A DNA stretch of 64,000 nucleotides from Echinostoma caproni. Taxonomy: Eukaryota; Platyhelminthes; Trematoda; Plagiorchiida; Echinostomatidae. Every line of letters starts with the position of its first letter. The stretch's first letter is position 1. The notes under the pieces were generated by a model, which saw nothing but the letters and a program-made list of their open reading frames with translations, made no database searches and was not told the DNA's origin. A program made the translations under genes and the position numbers. The DNA lies in assembly GCA_900618425.1 (NCBI GenBank), contig UZAN01039995.1, forward strand, positions 33,802-97,801. The letters run 5' to 3'. Positions 1-13,732 of the stretch are shown here, piece by piece.

Positions 1-1240
1 CGAGATAAGAAGACGGAATACTTGGCCGTCGGACGTAACAGTGTCAAACAGCTCTCTGTGCTCATTAGAGCTGGAGTAACTCCCATGACCCTTTGAATTT
101 TGCTTATAAACCCCATTTATCCACACTTGACGCCGTTGGTTATATTGTTCATTCTGTTGCTTCCGTTTTAGACAATTGCGCTGGTATAACTAGTTTAGTT
201 TTTCCTGATTATACAAACGCTTGGGTTCTCTCGACCGAAGACGTCTTTCTGTGTGTGGTCTAACTCCTGGAGTCTTGAATGTACTAATTGACTACTTCTA
301 CCGTAGGATCCAGTTTACTTCACTGAGTGGAATACAATCTTCTATTAATATTGAAGCCAGTGTTTTAAGAGTGCCATTTTGTTCCCTTTCTTGTTTTATA
401 TGATTATACAAAATCTCCCCTTTGCCACCAACTTCACTGTTTCAAAATATGTTGATAATATTGTGACTGGTTTCCCAGCCCCTACTTCAAACAGTTTCCG
501 ACCCGTCCAGGACAGTCTAAATAGACTTTACGATTGGTCTGTGACCCTTGTACTTAACATCAGTAAGGGCGGTGGTGGCCCGGTGGTAACGTCACCAAAT
601 TATCACCCCGGAGGACGAGTGTTCGAATCCCACCACCACTGCCTGACTTTCCCCATTTGTGTGTTGTATGGCAGCCCTTTGATTGGCCGCTTCCCCCTTC
701 CTGAAAATTGTATCTTTGTATATTCAATAAAAGGAAGTCAAATGAAAAAGAAATGAAAAATTGCATTGAAGTTCCATTTAGTTCTAAAACCGGCCCTCGT
801 TATCTTTCATTAGTTAATAATCTCCCTAATCTCAGGGTTAACAAAGTATTCAAAAATCCGTATCTGTTGAATACCTTGATGTCACTCTTACCCAAAACCT
901 ATCCTGGTCTGCTCAAGTCATCAACGTTTTCACCGAAGTTAGAAAACTGTTTTTCTGTGCTAACTGGCCGTAACACAATCTCATTATTAAATTTGTGATT
1001 GCCTGCATTCTTCCGCACTGGCTATACCGATCCCGGATTTTTATTCCTGGACTGAAAGAAAAAGGCCTCTTTATTTTTGAGATACCTTGAACTTTGTCCC
1101 AAAACAGTAAAGTCAATAGAGATTTTTTAGTTGCTTTATTTATCTCCAAGCAACTTGACGCTTGTTTGCTCACTTGTGTTCTCATAACTACTCCATCAGG
1201 GAGAGTTACGCATTATACTAATAAAGCAAAACCTCCTTCC
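1..1240 (+). pseudogene. Decayed CR1/Jockey-like non-LTR reverse transcriptase, interrupted by a SINE
   Basis: Fragments of a LINE reverse transcriptase can be followed across several frames. Near 270-400 there is a piece resembling the stretch before the catalytic YADD box (ends SVLRVPFCSLSCF, like the family's GSVLGPLLFLLF). At 400-560 the frame reads QNLPF, then KYVDNIVTGF in the place of the YADD motif, then QDSLNRLYDWSVTLVLNISK. After the SINE at 566-745 it resumes at about 870 with YLDVTLTQNLSWSAQV, followed by ACILPHWLYRS and IFIPGLKEKGLFIFEIP, the usual thumb and C-terminal order of CR1/Jockey elements. Stops occur near 961 and 1085 and there are frame changes, so it is dead. The second catalytic Asp is replaced (VDN instead of ADD). 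It is cut by the window's left edge, and its 3' end near 1240 is not sharply defined. Family assignment within CR1/Jockey is inference. Confidence 0.8.
566..745 (+). repeat. tRNA-derived SINE (family A, copy 1)
   Basis: It carries RNA polymerase III internal promoter boxes: an A-box-like TGGCCCGGTGG at 576-586 and a B box TGTTCGAATCC at 620-630, in a tRNA-like head. The tail holds CTTCCTGAAAATTG, TATTCAATAAAAG and an A-rich end. A second copy on the minus strand at 49476-49672 matches it along its length (head, B box, CCTGAAA and TATTCAAT blocks), so this is a dispersed family of about 180-200 bp. It is inserted in the reverse transcriptase remnant: the RT reading NISK stops at its start and RT homology resumes beyond it. 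Exact ends and target-site duplication are uncertain. Confidence 0.75.
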
Positions 1241-4200
1241 AGTCTGAATGGTAACTGTGTGGTATATTACTGACATTCGGCGATGCATAAAGTAAAATAC
1301 AACTAAAATTATGAATTCAAAGCCACACTCATTTCGACTACGTAAAAAACGTAAAAAATACCAATTTTCTTAATTACAGTCTACAATAAGCAGGTCAATA
1401 TTGTTTTTCTTGTCCAATTAAAAGATATGGTAACTCGATCAAATTTTAGTGCATCCTTGTGCTTCATTTAAGGTTTGATCACTCGATGAAAGGTTCGCAC
1501 TCGTCAGATGCAGTACTACTAAGCAGTTTGATAGCCAATTCAAGAATAGGCTTCTTATGGTTCGATAAATCAACATATATGACGGTCGATGTGTAATTTC
1601 ATTATCTAAACACAAACAACTGGCGCTCATCCCTGGAAATGCAGGGTCCTTTTGATTGAATTTCGATACCGACCGACACCAACAATTCAAGGATGTACCA
1701 TAAAGGCAGAGTGTGGAATACACAGAAAGTAAACAAATGCTAGTACAAAATTTGATGAAACGTGAGTTTCCGAAATACTCATAAATCCAGGGAATCTACA
1801 TAGGGTCACGAAAATGCACAATAGTAAACTGGACCTGGTGATGCGTTTAGTGGATATAGATAGACCAATTTATTTCAGCCGCGTTATCTGAATGGATCAA
1901 GGTCTTGAAATCAATGTTGTAGATGAGTAGTTTCTGTATTTTGCTAAAAAGATCATAGAGTATTTTGTGGGGAAAGACTTATTTTTCTATTTGGATTAGA
2001 ACACGAATTTCTGTTGTCTCTGTTTGATACACCTTGGACTCCGGTTTTGTTATATTACCTGAAGATTGAAATTATTGCCTAATAGCATGAGGTAACTATT
2101 GTTTATTCCTCACAAAAAGAAAATCATTCTGAGTTCCTTTTGGGGAAATACTTTTCTGCTCAAGACACATATGTTCAATATGAAATACAAAAAAAAATAA
2201 ACAATGAAATGCGAATAACACCTCGATAGCCTTTCAGTCTAAATTGCAGATAAAAGCCGATGATTGCTTTTGAGATGCAATGATCTTTTATATGGAACAG
2301 TCAGAGTTGATTTTTCTATAACTCATTTGGTTCGCGTTTACTTCTCATCGACAATAACTTTCATCCATCATCATATTCATAATCACCATAATACATAATC
2401 GTCCATAATCACTTGTGTTTTGAGCAATTGAACTTTTTACATATTCCGCCAGTCAATTTAAGCGAAATTTCAATCTGTGAAGATCTGTTAATACAAGAAG
2501 AAACCGCTGTGTCGCTCAGTTGGTAGTTATCCCAAATGCCGCCTGTCGTAACCACTGTTTTAATGAGCTACTATTTGGAACGCCGTAGTTGCTGAACTTT
2601 ATCCAACTCTTTTTGTATTAAAAAGCGTTCGGTTGACAGAATTCAACTGATGTCCGGCATGCAATTTCCATAATCAATTACTGCAATAAATAGCACCCAT
2701 GGACTGCCGATTAACGCCCTACTCATTCATCTTCCACTGAGTCCACCAAAAATATAATAATCCCGAAGCGTCACTTTATATTTCATCAAGCGGACGGTTG
2801 GTGCGGTTTCTATTTTCCAGATTCAAGCAAATCAAGTGTAATAAATCAACAGTTAATGTCTTTTTCTACACCTAGCAGTATTTTTTAGTGTTTTTCCACC
2901 CATATTTGTTTACCTGGCATGCATCCGGTATTTCACTTGCGAGTGAACAACATAAATTTATTCCCACAATCTGTCACACTCTTCATTTTTGCATGGATAT
3001 CTTACGCAAAGTTTTACAACCTGCATTGTGTCAAGAAATTCAATCATATGTGTACTAAAAAATGTAAAATTCAGACATCCATTCAGTGCATTCTCAAAGC
3101 AGTCATCATTGTGTGATGCCCGCTATTCTATCATTCAGAACTCAAACACGTTTTAGTTGTCACAACAGCTTCATCCAGTCGCTTTTTATACACTTCTACA
3201 CCAATACTTTTCCTTCATCAGGTTTTATGGTCATTTTGGGCATTAAGTAATAATTACACGTCGGTCGACACAATTTCGTGGTAGCCCGATTAATAGGAAA
3301 CAATTTCAAGCTCAGGCTTTGGATTAACAGTTTGGTTTGTCTATTTCGTGAGCAATGTATTCCACTTCATTTGCACAATAATGCGATAGTGCGCTATAAC
3401 TACTATTTAGGTGCAATGTGCTTTTTTAGGTTTTGTTCTTAATGTATGCTGATGTCTCTAGCAAATATGCGTTTATTTAATGTAAGCGTTCGGAAGAGCT
3501 ATACATACGCTAATTAGTACCTTCTAGGATTTTATTCAACACTCTTCATAGCAATGGAAGTAGGGTTTAAGAACTTTTATTATATTTCTGTAACGGATAC
3601 AATCAATCATTTCCGACAATCAGAAAATGCCTATTGCCTTACTATGACCATCATTTGCGGAATACCTTTCGAAAAGCAAAACCTTTAAAAGTGTCTAAGC
3701 AATGCTGCATTCCCCGCACACAGGCTGCAAAAGTTCTGACTCTGACAGGTGCATACAACACGCGAGCAAGATGCTGAGTAAAATCTAAAGGAATTGCTTC
3801 GAAATATTTCTTCGCTGGCGATGTGTCATTTCAGTAACCTCCGGACGGTTCCCTTGGGTTCTTCGATTGCTCTTTTCACAGATACAGTGAGGATATTTGA
3901 TTTCTGTCGTACACTTGCATACCGACTGAACCGTAAACCTAGACTGATTAGCTGCATGAGCACATCTAACTAGAACAAGCAATATTGAAAACGAAACATC
4001 ACTCCTAATAAAAAGTGATCCTAGTTACTGAAAAGCACTGCTCAAAAGTACAATATAGTGAAATGATACAAATGTGTGAGTGCTCACTAACAGGCACAAA
4101 GCATTACTTTTAAGGTCAAAACGTAACCAAGCAATTTTGCAGCGATTTGCTTTGCTCAAACAGAGATCTTGACTTTTAAGTGCATTTATTTATTGAGATG

Positions 4201-7200
4201 GAGAAATCTTTTAAAGAAATTAGTCATACATTCATTGCATTTTGATTATCCATAAGATCGTAACCCCGTTCACTTGCCCACTGATTATTAGAACAAATCT
4301 ACTAAATATGACCATCTCAATGTATGACATTTTCACAAACCCCACGGATCTAAAATCAACTGGTGTTATATGTAGATAATTCTCTTTTAAATTACTTGTT
4401 GAAAATATAAAATACCAATGGCTTGAATTGAAATTGTTGTGAACCATTTTGTAATTAGTTGATGTTCATTGAAAAGTTCAAGCAATTACTTGCTTATATG
4501 AAATGGTTAAATTTGGAAGTGCCAGTGACGAGAAATTATGATGTTCTGTTTTCTAACAGTTTGATAACATGACCTCAACTTTCGCGTGACCAGCACTAAG
4601 CCTCCTGTGAAATGATGTCACTTATCCCTAATTCAATTCAAATCTTTGATAAATTACCCATGTTTAATTTCGTCAATTGTTAACTTGCAAAGTCGCTTAG
4701 GAGAATGAGTGTTCTACCTGATAACTGAGGCGAGGCTAAATGATTAATCTAAAAGTAGCCTTACTGTATATATCGTGAGACTGATGTAGCCAGTGAAGAG
4801 TCTTTGATCTCTTATTCATCTTTAGTAAAGTGAAAATAAACAGCAAAATCTCAAATTGTTATCCAAGTTGAGTTTGAGGCTTTCCATCATGTGAGAGTAT
4901 GCACAAGAAAATAAGTTACTTCTATCGGTACATAACAGACTATTGGCATACATTATAAAGTGGTCAGACGAGTTTTATGCACTGACAAATTCCCATGGAG
5001 AGCTGACCCATACTTTACTTACTCCCGGATCCTGGCTTTATTCCAAGTCGGCATTAATTCTTGATTCATTTACTTTTTCAAGTAATTATTTTTTTAATTT
5101 TGCGTTAATTTTACGTTTTAAGAGTATTATCTTCCTCAAGTTACTCTGGTCGGGTTACGCAGGAAAATGTGGATAGTGACACATCTCAAATAGCTTACAA
5201 CATAAGTTAATTTTCTGCACTTCACTTGCCTTTGGCAAGCTCTTAGAAACGAGGACTTATTATTCCACATTGGGGCTTATTTTCAGGTGATGTGTATTTT
5301 TAAACTGTATTGTGAGATTATTAAAAGTTACTTTTGCAATCCGTTTTTTTAATTATTGTGAAGCTCCAAGGTTTAAATATAAACTTTGTTATTACATCAT
5401 AAATATCACACAACGTGGCACCACCGTATACTGAGTGTAGTTAAAAAACATACCAAAAACAAGTCGCGCACAATGCAGTTCAGTGCTTCATGCTAGCTAG
5501 GTATTACATGGTTCGAGTGCTTATTTCAGAGGTTGGTAGCACTTGGAGGAATTTTAAACTTCTTTTCACAACCTGAAGTTTCGAATATATTCTGCATCAC
5601 TTTGTTGAAGCAGTCAAAAAGTAGCCAACTGCGATTTTTGTAACAGAACATAAACCGTTACCGCAAACTTGAGAGTCGTAGCAGGCACAGTATAATAATA
5701 TAATAATAATATGCTGCACCATATCCGAAGTCTTGTAAGTCAAAGAGCAATCTTCTATATCGTCTGTCACCAGTAACGTTGGTCAAAGGTATAAACACGG
5801 AGGTGATGGTCCACCAGTAATCGTAATCTAATTATCCACCCAGCAGTTGTTTTCAAGAACTAAAACCGCTGCCTAAATTGTACTGTTTTCTTGTACCTGC
5901 TAAAGGTCTTTTGCTCAATCGCCGTTAACTTCCTAAAAATATATTTTTACAATCATCTTTTTATTATCGATCACTCAAGAAAATAAACGAAGAAGAAGAA
6001 TAATTTGGGACAAAATGTGCGGTATTGACAAGCATAGATTCTTTCTTGGATTATAATAACACCCGAAAATTCAGCTTTTTAATAAAATCTGCAGAAATAA
6101 AGTGTCATCCGGTACTCTAAAAGAATAAAGATATAAGTAAACTTCGCATCACTCAAAAAACGATCAAATAGAGGAGGCCTCTCAAAAAATCAATGTTCAT
6201 CATATAAACGTATTTACCTGTTTACACTCTCAATTCATCACGATAAACGTACCTAAACATTTGAGAGCATTTTGGTAGTGTTTATCTAAAAATCTCGAAC
6301 AATATACTCAATTTGGTTTCATGCTAAACCCACATCAAAGCAACTTGAATCTGAACCAAAGTGATTGTTTCAACAATTAGATGCACACACACGGTAAAAT
6401 GAGAAAAGAAGAACTAGTGGAACCAACGATTAGGTTGCATACTAAAATGTTTGGGTCTGATTAACCTTTGTTGTTTATCATTATTAAATTATCTCAGATT
6501 AACCAGTTCCCTTCGATCCACGCCAAACGTTGGTTGGATAATGAATATATTTTGTTAGAGGGCCAAAACCCTCAGAGTAATGAGTAATCAAAAATATAGA
6601 AAAATTATCTAATGGGAAATGTTTATGCATGTGGTCTAATTTCCTAGAGAATCCGAAGTGCTTACCTCACAACAGAAAATTGTTTTATTCCGACGTACAA
6701 TTTTTGACTTTTGTTGTAATCACTCTAGGAATACGTTCATGTTGATAATAGCCAAATAGTGGGATGCATAAAAACCTCTGTATATCCAACGTCTAACAAT
6801 TTTTAAATTAAAGCCATATTAGACACCTCCTTCGAAAAATGTTATAGAAAGGAAATAACGGTTGGGCTGGTTTTCGCAGTTTTACACTTCCCTGCGTGAA
6901 ATAGTGCTGCTGACATCTAGCCGTTTCAGTTATTTGCATTACCAGTGAGCGATGAAGCGTTCTTGCATTAGTGAGCTTGGATTTATGAAATATTTCCAAC
7001 AATTTTCCAGGTGCACTTGGCAACATATCTCAAACAATTTACCACCGCGTAAAATCAAGTTACAGTTCAAAGCATGGCTTTTAATTCGATCAACAAGATG
7101 AAAATCAAAATTCTAATCCATTATTTAATCGTATCAACGGAATCGAAGACAACCACAAACCCAACTCTTAGTACCACATCACGAGTTTTATCGAACTACC

Positions 7201-8320
7201 CAGTGTGAGTCTCACAAACTAACTGTAAACAGTGAACAATCACTTTTGGAAACAGGACAGAATCCGGAACCGAATGCATGAATCAATCCCAACGAGAAAG
7301 AATCAGAAAAAACTACTGCTGGTCACCTTTCGTCCCTTTGTGCAAGGCACTTGTCAAGTCACGAAGCGTGGATCTGCCCAATCTTGAGATCAGCTCCTGA
7401 AACCAGCCAAATACTGCGAATACGCTAAGTGAAAGATATATACTAATGCGGCCACGCTAAAGCTGAGTAGTGATACGACGCGACTATTAACAAAAAATGG
7501 CACCATCCTTAATCATAGGAACTTAATTATATGGTTCCGAAAACAGTGTAATGAATTGCATTGAAATGGTAAGAATAGTGCCTATAGCAATGACACTTGA
7601 TACGGCTTTGCCTAATTAGCATAACACTGATTGGAAGTAGTAAAATTTCCGGTATTTGGTTACAAACCGAATCAACATTCTCTTATCGATAAAGATGATG
7701 TCCGCTCATTATTAAAGCGTTCAACATTAACCAGGTTGAATTCGTACTCACGAGGGAAGTGTTCTTCACAGTTCTTATCGGAGAACAACTAAAACGAATG
7801 CGAAAATAGAAAAGTTACTCAAATTCCGTAATGTCTGTTGATAATTATCATCACACATCTTCCCCAATAAAACCTACTGTCTTATTAATGATTGTGAAAC
7901 CTTCGTCACGCTTCTGTTGACTGGTTTAAAATTTTGCTGCTAGCAGATTGATGCCCACAGCGTCGTAATCGTTAGTAGTCACTGTAAGATCACATTTGGG
8001 TTAGATCAATGAAATAACGACTGAGAGAGCTTCTCTCTATCTATTCGTATATGTGATTTGTGGCTCATACGTTGAACATCAGTTTTCTAATCCTAACTCA
8101 ATTAAACATCCAATACTACAAATATGAAGAAGTAATCACCATCAACATCACTGGGTGTGTGCCGCCGTCTGTGATTTAAACTATTCCACTCAAGAGCTGT
8201 CTAAAGTGTGCAACTACGATCAGGCAAAAGCATATTCCATCGCATCACTTACTTGTATGTGAAATAACCGCTATAGGATTAGGTTCCCGGTCAAATGAAT
8301 GTGCTTTGATGTCTTGCAAT
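1241..8320. other. AT-rich stretch without supportable genes
   Basis: No reading frame here shows recognisable domains or convincing splice-bounded coding. Small simple repeats occur (ATA trinucleotides near 5696-5712, GAA repeats near 5990). The only element-like signal is a decayed hammerhead-like motif at 7326-7358, described separately. The rest is most simply intergenic or intronic DNA with old unrecognised repeats. Confidence 0.5.
7326..7358 (-). ncRNA. Possible decayed hammerhead-ribozyme relic
   Basis: Read on the minus strand, the segment has the order of a hammerhead core: TTGACAAG where CTGANGAG is expected, a helix II-like stretch ending GGGAC, then GAAA. The conserved CTGANGA is mutated at more than one position, and the bases after GAAA do not form a proper stem III with a following UH cleavage site. 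It could be a dead relic of a retroelement end or chance. The sequence supports no activity. Confidence 0.2.
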
Positions 8321-8348
8321 AAACACAATGGATAGACTGTGTCACGGG

Positions 8349-8355
8349 TATAAAA
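8349..8355 (+). promoter_or_regulatory. TATA-box-like TATAAAA within a small inverted repeat
   Basis: TATAAAA lies inside CGGGTATAAAACCCG, where CGGGT and ACCCG are inverted repeats. It is upstream of a G+C- and CpG-richer block (about 8560-8960) that stands out from the AT-rich surroundings. No coding exon can be tied to it, so a promoter role is only a possibility. Confidence 0.15.
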
Positions 8356-8559
8356 CCCGGGTGCGAACTTATGAAAACAGTGTAAGCTTAATCCGTTAAA
8401 AATGCATTCGGCGCGAACAATTCCAGTGTGAAACTAACGGAGACATAAGTTCCGTTGAGAGTCACTTCAATCGGTTGGCATTTTGATGGATAGGTCGTGA
8501 AACGTCCAGCGGCATCAGCTGTCTTGAATCAACTGACTTGGTATCACTTAACCAAAGAG

Positions 8560-8960
8560 AGAGATTGTCTGACCAAGGGGAATAGAGGGTAAGACTGTCT
8601 GGGTGCGCGTGTGTGTATATCAACGCGTGCGATGTTTATGCGTACATGCCTGCGAGTCTGCAATTGTCTACTATCGGTCATGCGAGTGCAACCATGTGCG
8701 TGCGCACAAACCATAATCCACGTATGTGCTGATGTTTGCTCAGCGTACCGGTGCAACCATCCGTGCGGCCATGTTCCCAAGCCGATTGGTAAGCCATACT
8801 CGTGAATCAGTTGGCCGGACTTGCTTGTCTGTCCCACACCACACGTGCACTTGTTGATCCCAGTGTTGACGTTAGCGCTACAGCCTCTACTCTGTGCAAA
8901 CGACGGTGTGGAAGAGCAAGGGCGGCACCAGTGTCGGCTGTTTCGGAGTGAATATTTAAA
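8560..8960. other. CpG- and TG/CA-rich block in AT-rich DNA
   Basis: The block is rich in alternating purine-pyrimidine steps (GTGTGTAT, GCGTGCG, GTGCGTGCGCAC) and CpG, unlike its neighbours. Reading frames are open on both strands (143 codons on minus at 8544-8975), which is expected when stop codons are rare in GC-richer DNA. No protein family is recognisable. It could be a promoter or first-exon region, or an old GC-rich repeat. Confidence 0.3.
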
Positions 8961-9626
8961 ATGTGTATCACTCATTCCAGTGCTTTTTGACCGATACTAT
9001 TTCTACAGCGTGAGGAAATTACCTCTGTTATAGGTATTCCCATCCATAATACATATTTATCAACAGAGTATTAAAGCAGTTTCTATCAAAGAAGCCTCCA
9101 ACCAACAATCGTTTGTAATACATCCAAAATTGTCAGGTCCTTGATGACAATTCTTTTGTCGAATACAATAACGGAGCCTGATGTGGAACAGAAATGGAGT
9201 GAGCGCTTGTCTCACATAGTGTATAGAAAAACGATTTCACGAGGACTGAGACAAAAATGAACCAAACAAGTTCAGGTTTTACACTCTACCCTCAATGAAC
9301 TACATTTTGTATACTGGTGTACGAGTCTAAATGTTTCATTGACTCTTAACGAAAACAACCACAAACACTCTCATAGTGAAGTGCATATATTGGTGATCAT
9401 TAAATTACAATGTGGCGTGATTATTTCCCCCTGTACAAGGTTGACCGTCAAATACGACTGCGATGATTATTTTATTAGTGGATCTCAGCTAACAACCGCT
9501 GAATTATTTTCTGCTGAGCATATTGACTGAAGGTCACCGTCCACAAGGCAAACAAGACTTGAAAAAAACTCTAGGGAGCAGTTAATGGCCATTTCTATCT
9601 TGTTGCCTCTTCACAACAATACTGCG

Positions 9627-9649
9627 TGCACGATGCAATTCATCGTGCA
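9627..9649. repeat. Perfect 9-bp inverted repeat, 5-nt loop
   Basis: TGCACGATG at 9627-9635 is followed by CAATT and its exact complement CATCGTGCA at 9641-9649, a perfect hairpin. No gene or element boundary is recognisable around it. Confidence 0.6.
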
Positions 9650-9849
9650 GTCTAATGAAATTCCCTAATAGAGACTTGTGAATTCTGATGGATGCAAAAA
9701 GAAGTATTCTGAACAGTGATAGTATCCTTCTGAACTATTGTCTTTTGTTCTAAAATAACTGCCGGAAGTGCAACCAAACGCTTGTACAATATGACACCGT
9801 TTTCTCTGTCACGTACCACCAAGGTACCAATCAGATACAACGCTAGTCG

Positions 9850-12800
9850 TTGTAGTTATTATACGTCCTCAGAAGAACCATTTGAACGAATTGATGGCGG
9901 ACGAATCACAACACACAGAGCTCAACTACTGGCCTGTTGCGAGATTTGCTTTCTGGCCCATCTTGGTTCCAAAACCATACACATATAGTGATTCCCTAAG
10001 AAACACGAATAATCACAGTAGCCTGAAATTAAATCTGAACGTAATGCCAAAGGTATGTAAATATATTAACCACAAGCTTGTATAAATTCACTCAATCCAT
10101 CGCTTTCAAAGAGCCGCTCCTTACAGCGTGATATACAGTTGTTTCCTGAAGTCAGAAAATGTATTGTTTCATTCTGAATGAATATCGTTAGGACAATACT
10201 CGAACATATAAACTTATAAAATGTTTACGCAAGCATAATTGAAGGCAAATGCTAGTTTATTCAAGAGGATATCAATTATAAACAGTTTCGTCGTTTTATG
10301 GACGTGAAACTGCTGTAAATTTTATCTGTTGATGACCAAATCTTCAAATCACTCCATTCCAAAAGGTGTAACGACAATGGTTAGAGAGCCATTTCCTCTA
10401 AATTATACATTCAAGTCCGCCGCAGTACCATAGGCTGACTACCAGTTACCTTTTATTCAAGTGTTAACCCTATACCCGCCTGCACGTCAAAAACAGTAGA
10501 CACAATAGTTTTCCGTGTTGTACGTTGTCCTTACCCGAACACTTGTCAGCTGACAGATAGGCAGTGGCGTTTTCCACCCTTACGTAATCCGTGTACCGCT
10601 GAGTACCCACACTACACCGGAAATCGTTTTTTATGCCATTCGACGCACTCATGGTGGACTTTTGTTTCAATGTCTTGTAATGCTCAGGAAAATAAAATAA
10701 AATCACTAAAATCAATCCAGAAAACATCCACAACGATTATAACACATCGTTTAAAGAGGTTACCATGATGTGAAAGGCAGTTGCGTACACCTGTCTCTGT
10801 ATAGACACATCATTTTTGCGATGGAGAGAAAAGTTTGTATTTTCTGTACTCAAACTAATCGATATCGTTTTTTGTCATAGGCACACAATGATTGTCATAC
10901 AATTGTTGCATTCTAAATAAACAGGGTCAAAAAACTATAGGCAGAATATTAGGATGAGCAGATGTAACGTTTCACTGTGGGAACACCATAGTAAGAAATG
11001 TTTTGGCGAGGATCAAAGAAACCATTGAACATCAGAACTAGTAGACTTCAGTTGCTTTCCCAACACTCGCTCACCGGCTTACGTACAACAGGAGTATAGA
11101 TTTTACGTCAAAATGTGATAGGGTAAAGGGTAATTAGCCATTCGCCAATGAAATGATCATCACTGTGTAATTACTAAAAGAATAGAACAGTTGTTTTCAG
11201 CCTGAAAGAAGCAACAGTAGCGTGCTTCATACATCACGTTCAACTGTAGTATACTAAATAATAATTGCGCCTATTCTAAAGCAAAAAACATGATTATCAA
11301 AGAGGTCGGAAAACAAAGTACTGATGTAAAAAATGAGCACAAGTATTGCCAATACTGGGCGTGCAATAGACTTAAGTGAGTAATAAAAGGAAATAATGCA
11401 GTCGTAATAAGTGTGTGCACGGGTAGAAAGAATTTTAACTTAGAACTGATTATCGGATTTAGAGACAACATTAGGCTTCATGGTGCAGACAGCTTGATAA
11501 ACGGATTACTGGCTTCAAAAAGAACGGTGAGAATGATAGAGTCACAAAAAGGTTTATCACAGGCTATGAATCATAATTGAAGAAACCAAAAACTCTTTTC
11601 TAAACCCAGAGAATCATAGGCAGCAATACGAGCAATAACAAATTCTGCAGATGATGAGAAAGTTGGGTGTTAAACGTCAATTTTCCAAGGTTGACTCTTT
11701 ACGAACACCACAAAAACACTTTTTCTACTGAAAAATAAACGATGTTTGATTTATACCAGATTACGAAACCTAGTTTAATTGTCTTTTGCAAGTCGATCAA
11801 CTCACATGTGAAATTCCACTGAAAACTGTAAATATGGGTCAAATATCAACTTGTATCTTACAAGGTTTGTAAAGCGCTAAAAAGAGCTTTCGAAAAAAAA
11901 ATTAACTTTTAGACATGAGAAATAATGAAATGTCCTGCTTTTTAATTTACGCATCCGACCAAGGGATTTAAGGATTGTGCAAATAAAATTGTATGCCTGG
12001 TGTATTCTCAAAATTGTCAATCAGTCCCAACGGGTCATGAGATACAGGTAACGTTTCGAATAAATATGATGGTTTTTATCGTGTAATGATAATATTAGGT
12101 CCATGTATGCTTTTTACCTGTAGTCAGAAAGAACACCGTGCATAACCGCCCTAAGTTAGTTTTATTTAACGCCTATAAAGCGACGAGTGACAGTTTTGAA
12201 CATCACTCATATTTATGATGTCAAAATATCGAATGTTCTTAATGCCATTGTTATGATCTCTTTACTTCATACACGCAAAACATTTGCGATAAGCGACATC
12301 AATCACCAACAAAATGTTTACGCGCGTTTGATCACCCTCGCCTCCCCCCAAAAGAAAGAAATGGATCAGAACTTTAAAAAGTCCATGCTTTAAACATGTT
12401 TTGTGAAATCTCATCTTATTATATGCTTCCCGGTCAGCTAGTGCATTGACTCTGATGTAAGTCAATATCAACTTGAAATGACTGCAATAAAATGCATATA
12501 CCAGTTGTCCCGGGAACACTTTTGAATTCTGAGTTGATAATCCCCGATAATAAAATACAACAGAGAAAGGACTTCTCACTAGAGATGACTATGGATGTCT
12601 ATGACCGTTGTTAGCTTCTGAAGGCGAAATCCCTCACTAAATTGCTGTACACTTGCCACTTAAATACCATAAGTTTGCCATATATTTTTTTCAAATAGCC
12701 TTCGTTAACCAGTTGTATGAATCTATGAATCTATGAATCTGAAGGCACAACGTATACCTTTGGATTTCAGTGGTGAATTTATTTATTTTACAACATACAT

Positions 12801-13680
12801 TGACTTCAAGCCAATGTTAATGGCTATGAAATCACTGACGGAAAACTGGCCAATATTCACTTTCATTCAAAGCACTAGGTAGTATCAAAAGATACTTTCT
12901 AACAGTACATAGATCGTTCACACTCTGTGCATACAAACGATGCCGCAGCTGTTTATTTTCACATAACGTGCTTTTAGCTCATCAGTCACCAAATCGGTTT
13001 GTGGGAGAATTCGCAGATGCGTGCTTCACTCATACGAGTAGCAAGTAAAAAGAATTTTACGGAAACAAATAGAATAAAGCTCAGACTGACTGCGTTCACT
13101 GTTCACAGAACAAGTTCAGCAATGGTTTGTTAGTTTCGTTTTTGTTTCCATACCCGCTTTCAAGATATACTGCTAAAGTTGTCTCATTATTCTACTTTTG
13201 CTCCCCAGTTGCTTCGTAAATTGTTCATATATGCTCAATCAAATTTACCGTGACATATTTCCGCTTTTTAACCCAAATCACAAAAAGGCATTAGCATATG
13301 TCTATAAGTGTTCCAGCGCGTTCTATCAGAGTGCAAAACGAACCGAGATACTCGTCGAGCTAGCTCATGAAGCATCGGCGCTTGCTGTGCTATTTCGCTG
13401 TTTCAGATTATCCCGAGAAAGGGTCAATGAATAGACCACAAAACATATTGTTTGATATGAATGATAAAAATATTTCACTTGATTCACGTATGAGGATTTC
13501 ATGGGCTGATAATGTATTTGAAACAGTTCTCTCCGTCCGTATTATTTATATTTACATGATTTGCATGTAGGACGAATACTACCAGGTTGCGCAGGCCAAG
13601 ACAGGTGAATTTTCTTATAAGGTTAACAAACGAAGCCTTCTAGCTAAAGTCTAACACACAACGCAGCGGAGCGGTATATG
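9850..13680. other. Gene-free AT-rich stretch
   Basis: I see no supportable coding sequence here. It holds an imperfect hairpin at 10283-10312 (CAGTTTC..GTC with GACGTGAAACTG), a short tandem repeat at 12716-12740, and a run of open minus-strand codons at 12262-12579 that resembles nothing I recognise. Old, diverged transposon sequence cannot be excluded. Confidence 0.4.
12716..12740 (+). repeat. Short tandem repeat (TATGAATC)x3
   Basis: Three exact head-to-tail copies of the octamer TATGAATC, followed by TG. Simple microsatellite-like repeat. Confidence 0.85.
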
Positions 13681-13732
13681 AAAACCACAATCCATTGGAG
13701 GCTGGTGTCCAGTTCATCGGATCATACGCCCT

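Noticed and set aside
8544..8975. 143-codon minus-strand open frame
   Set aside because: Lies in a GC-rich block where stops are rare; frames are open on both strands and the peptide has no recognisable features.
12262..12579. 105-codon minus-strand frame, considered as a reverse transcriptase piece
   Set aside because: No conserved RT block could be placed in it.
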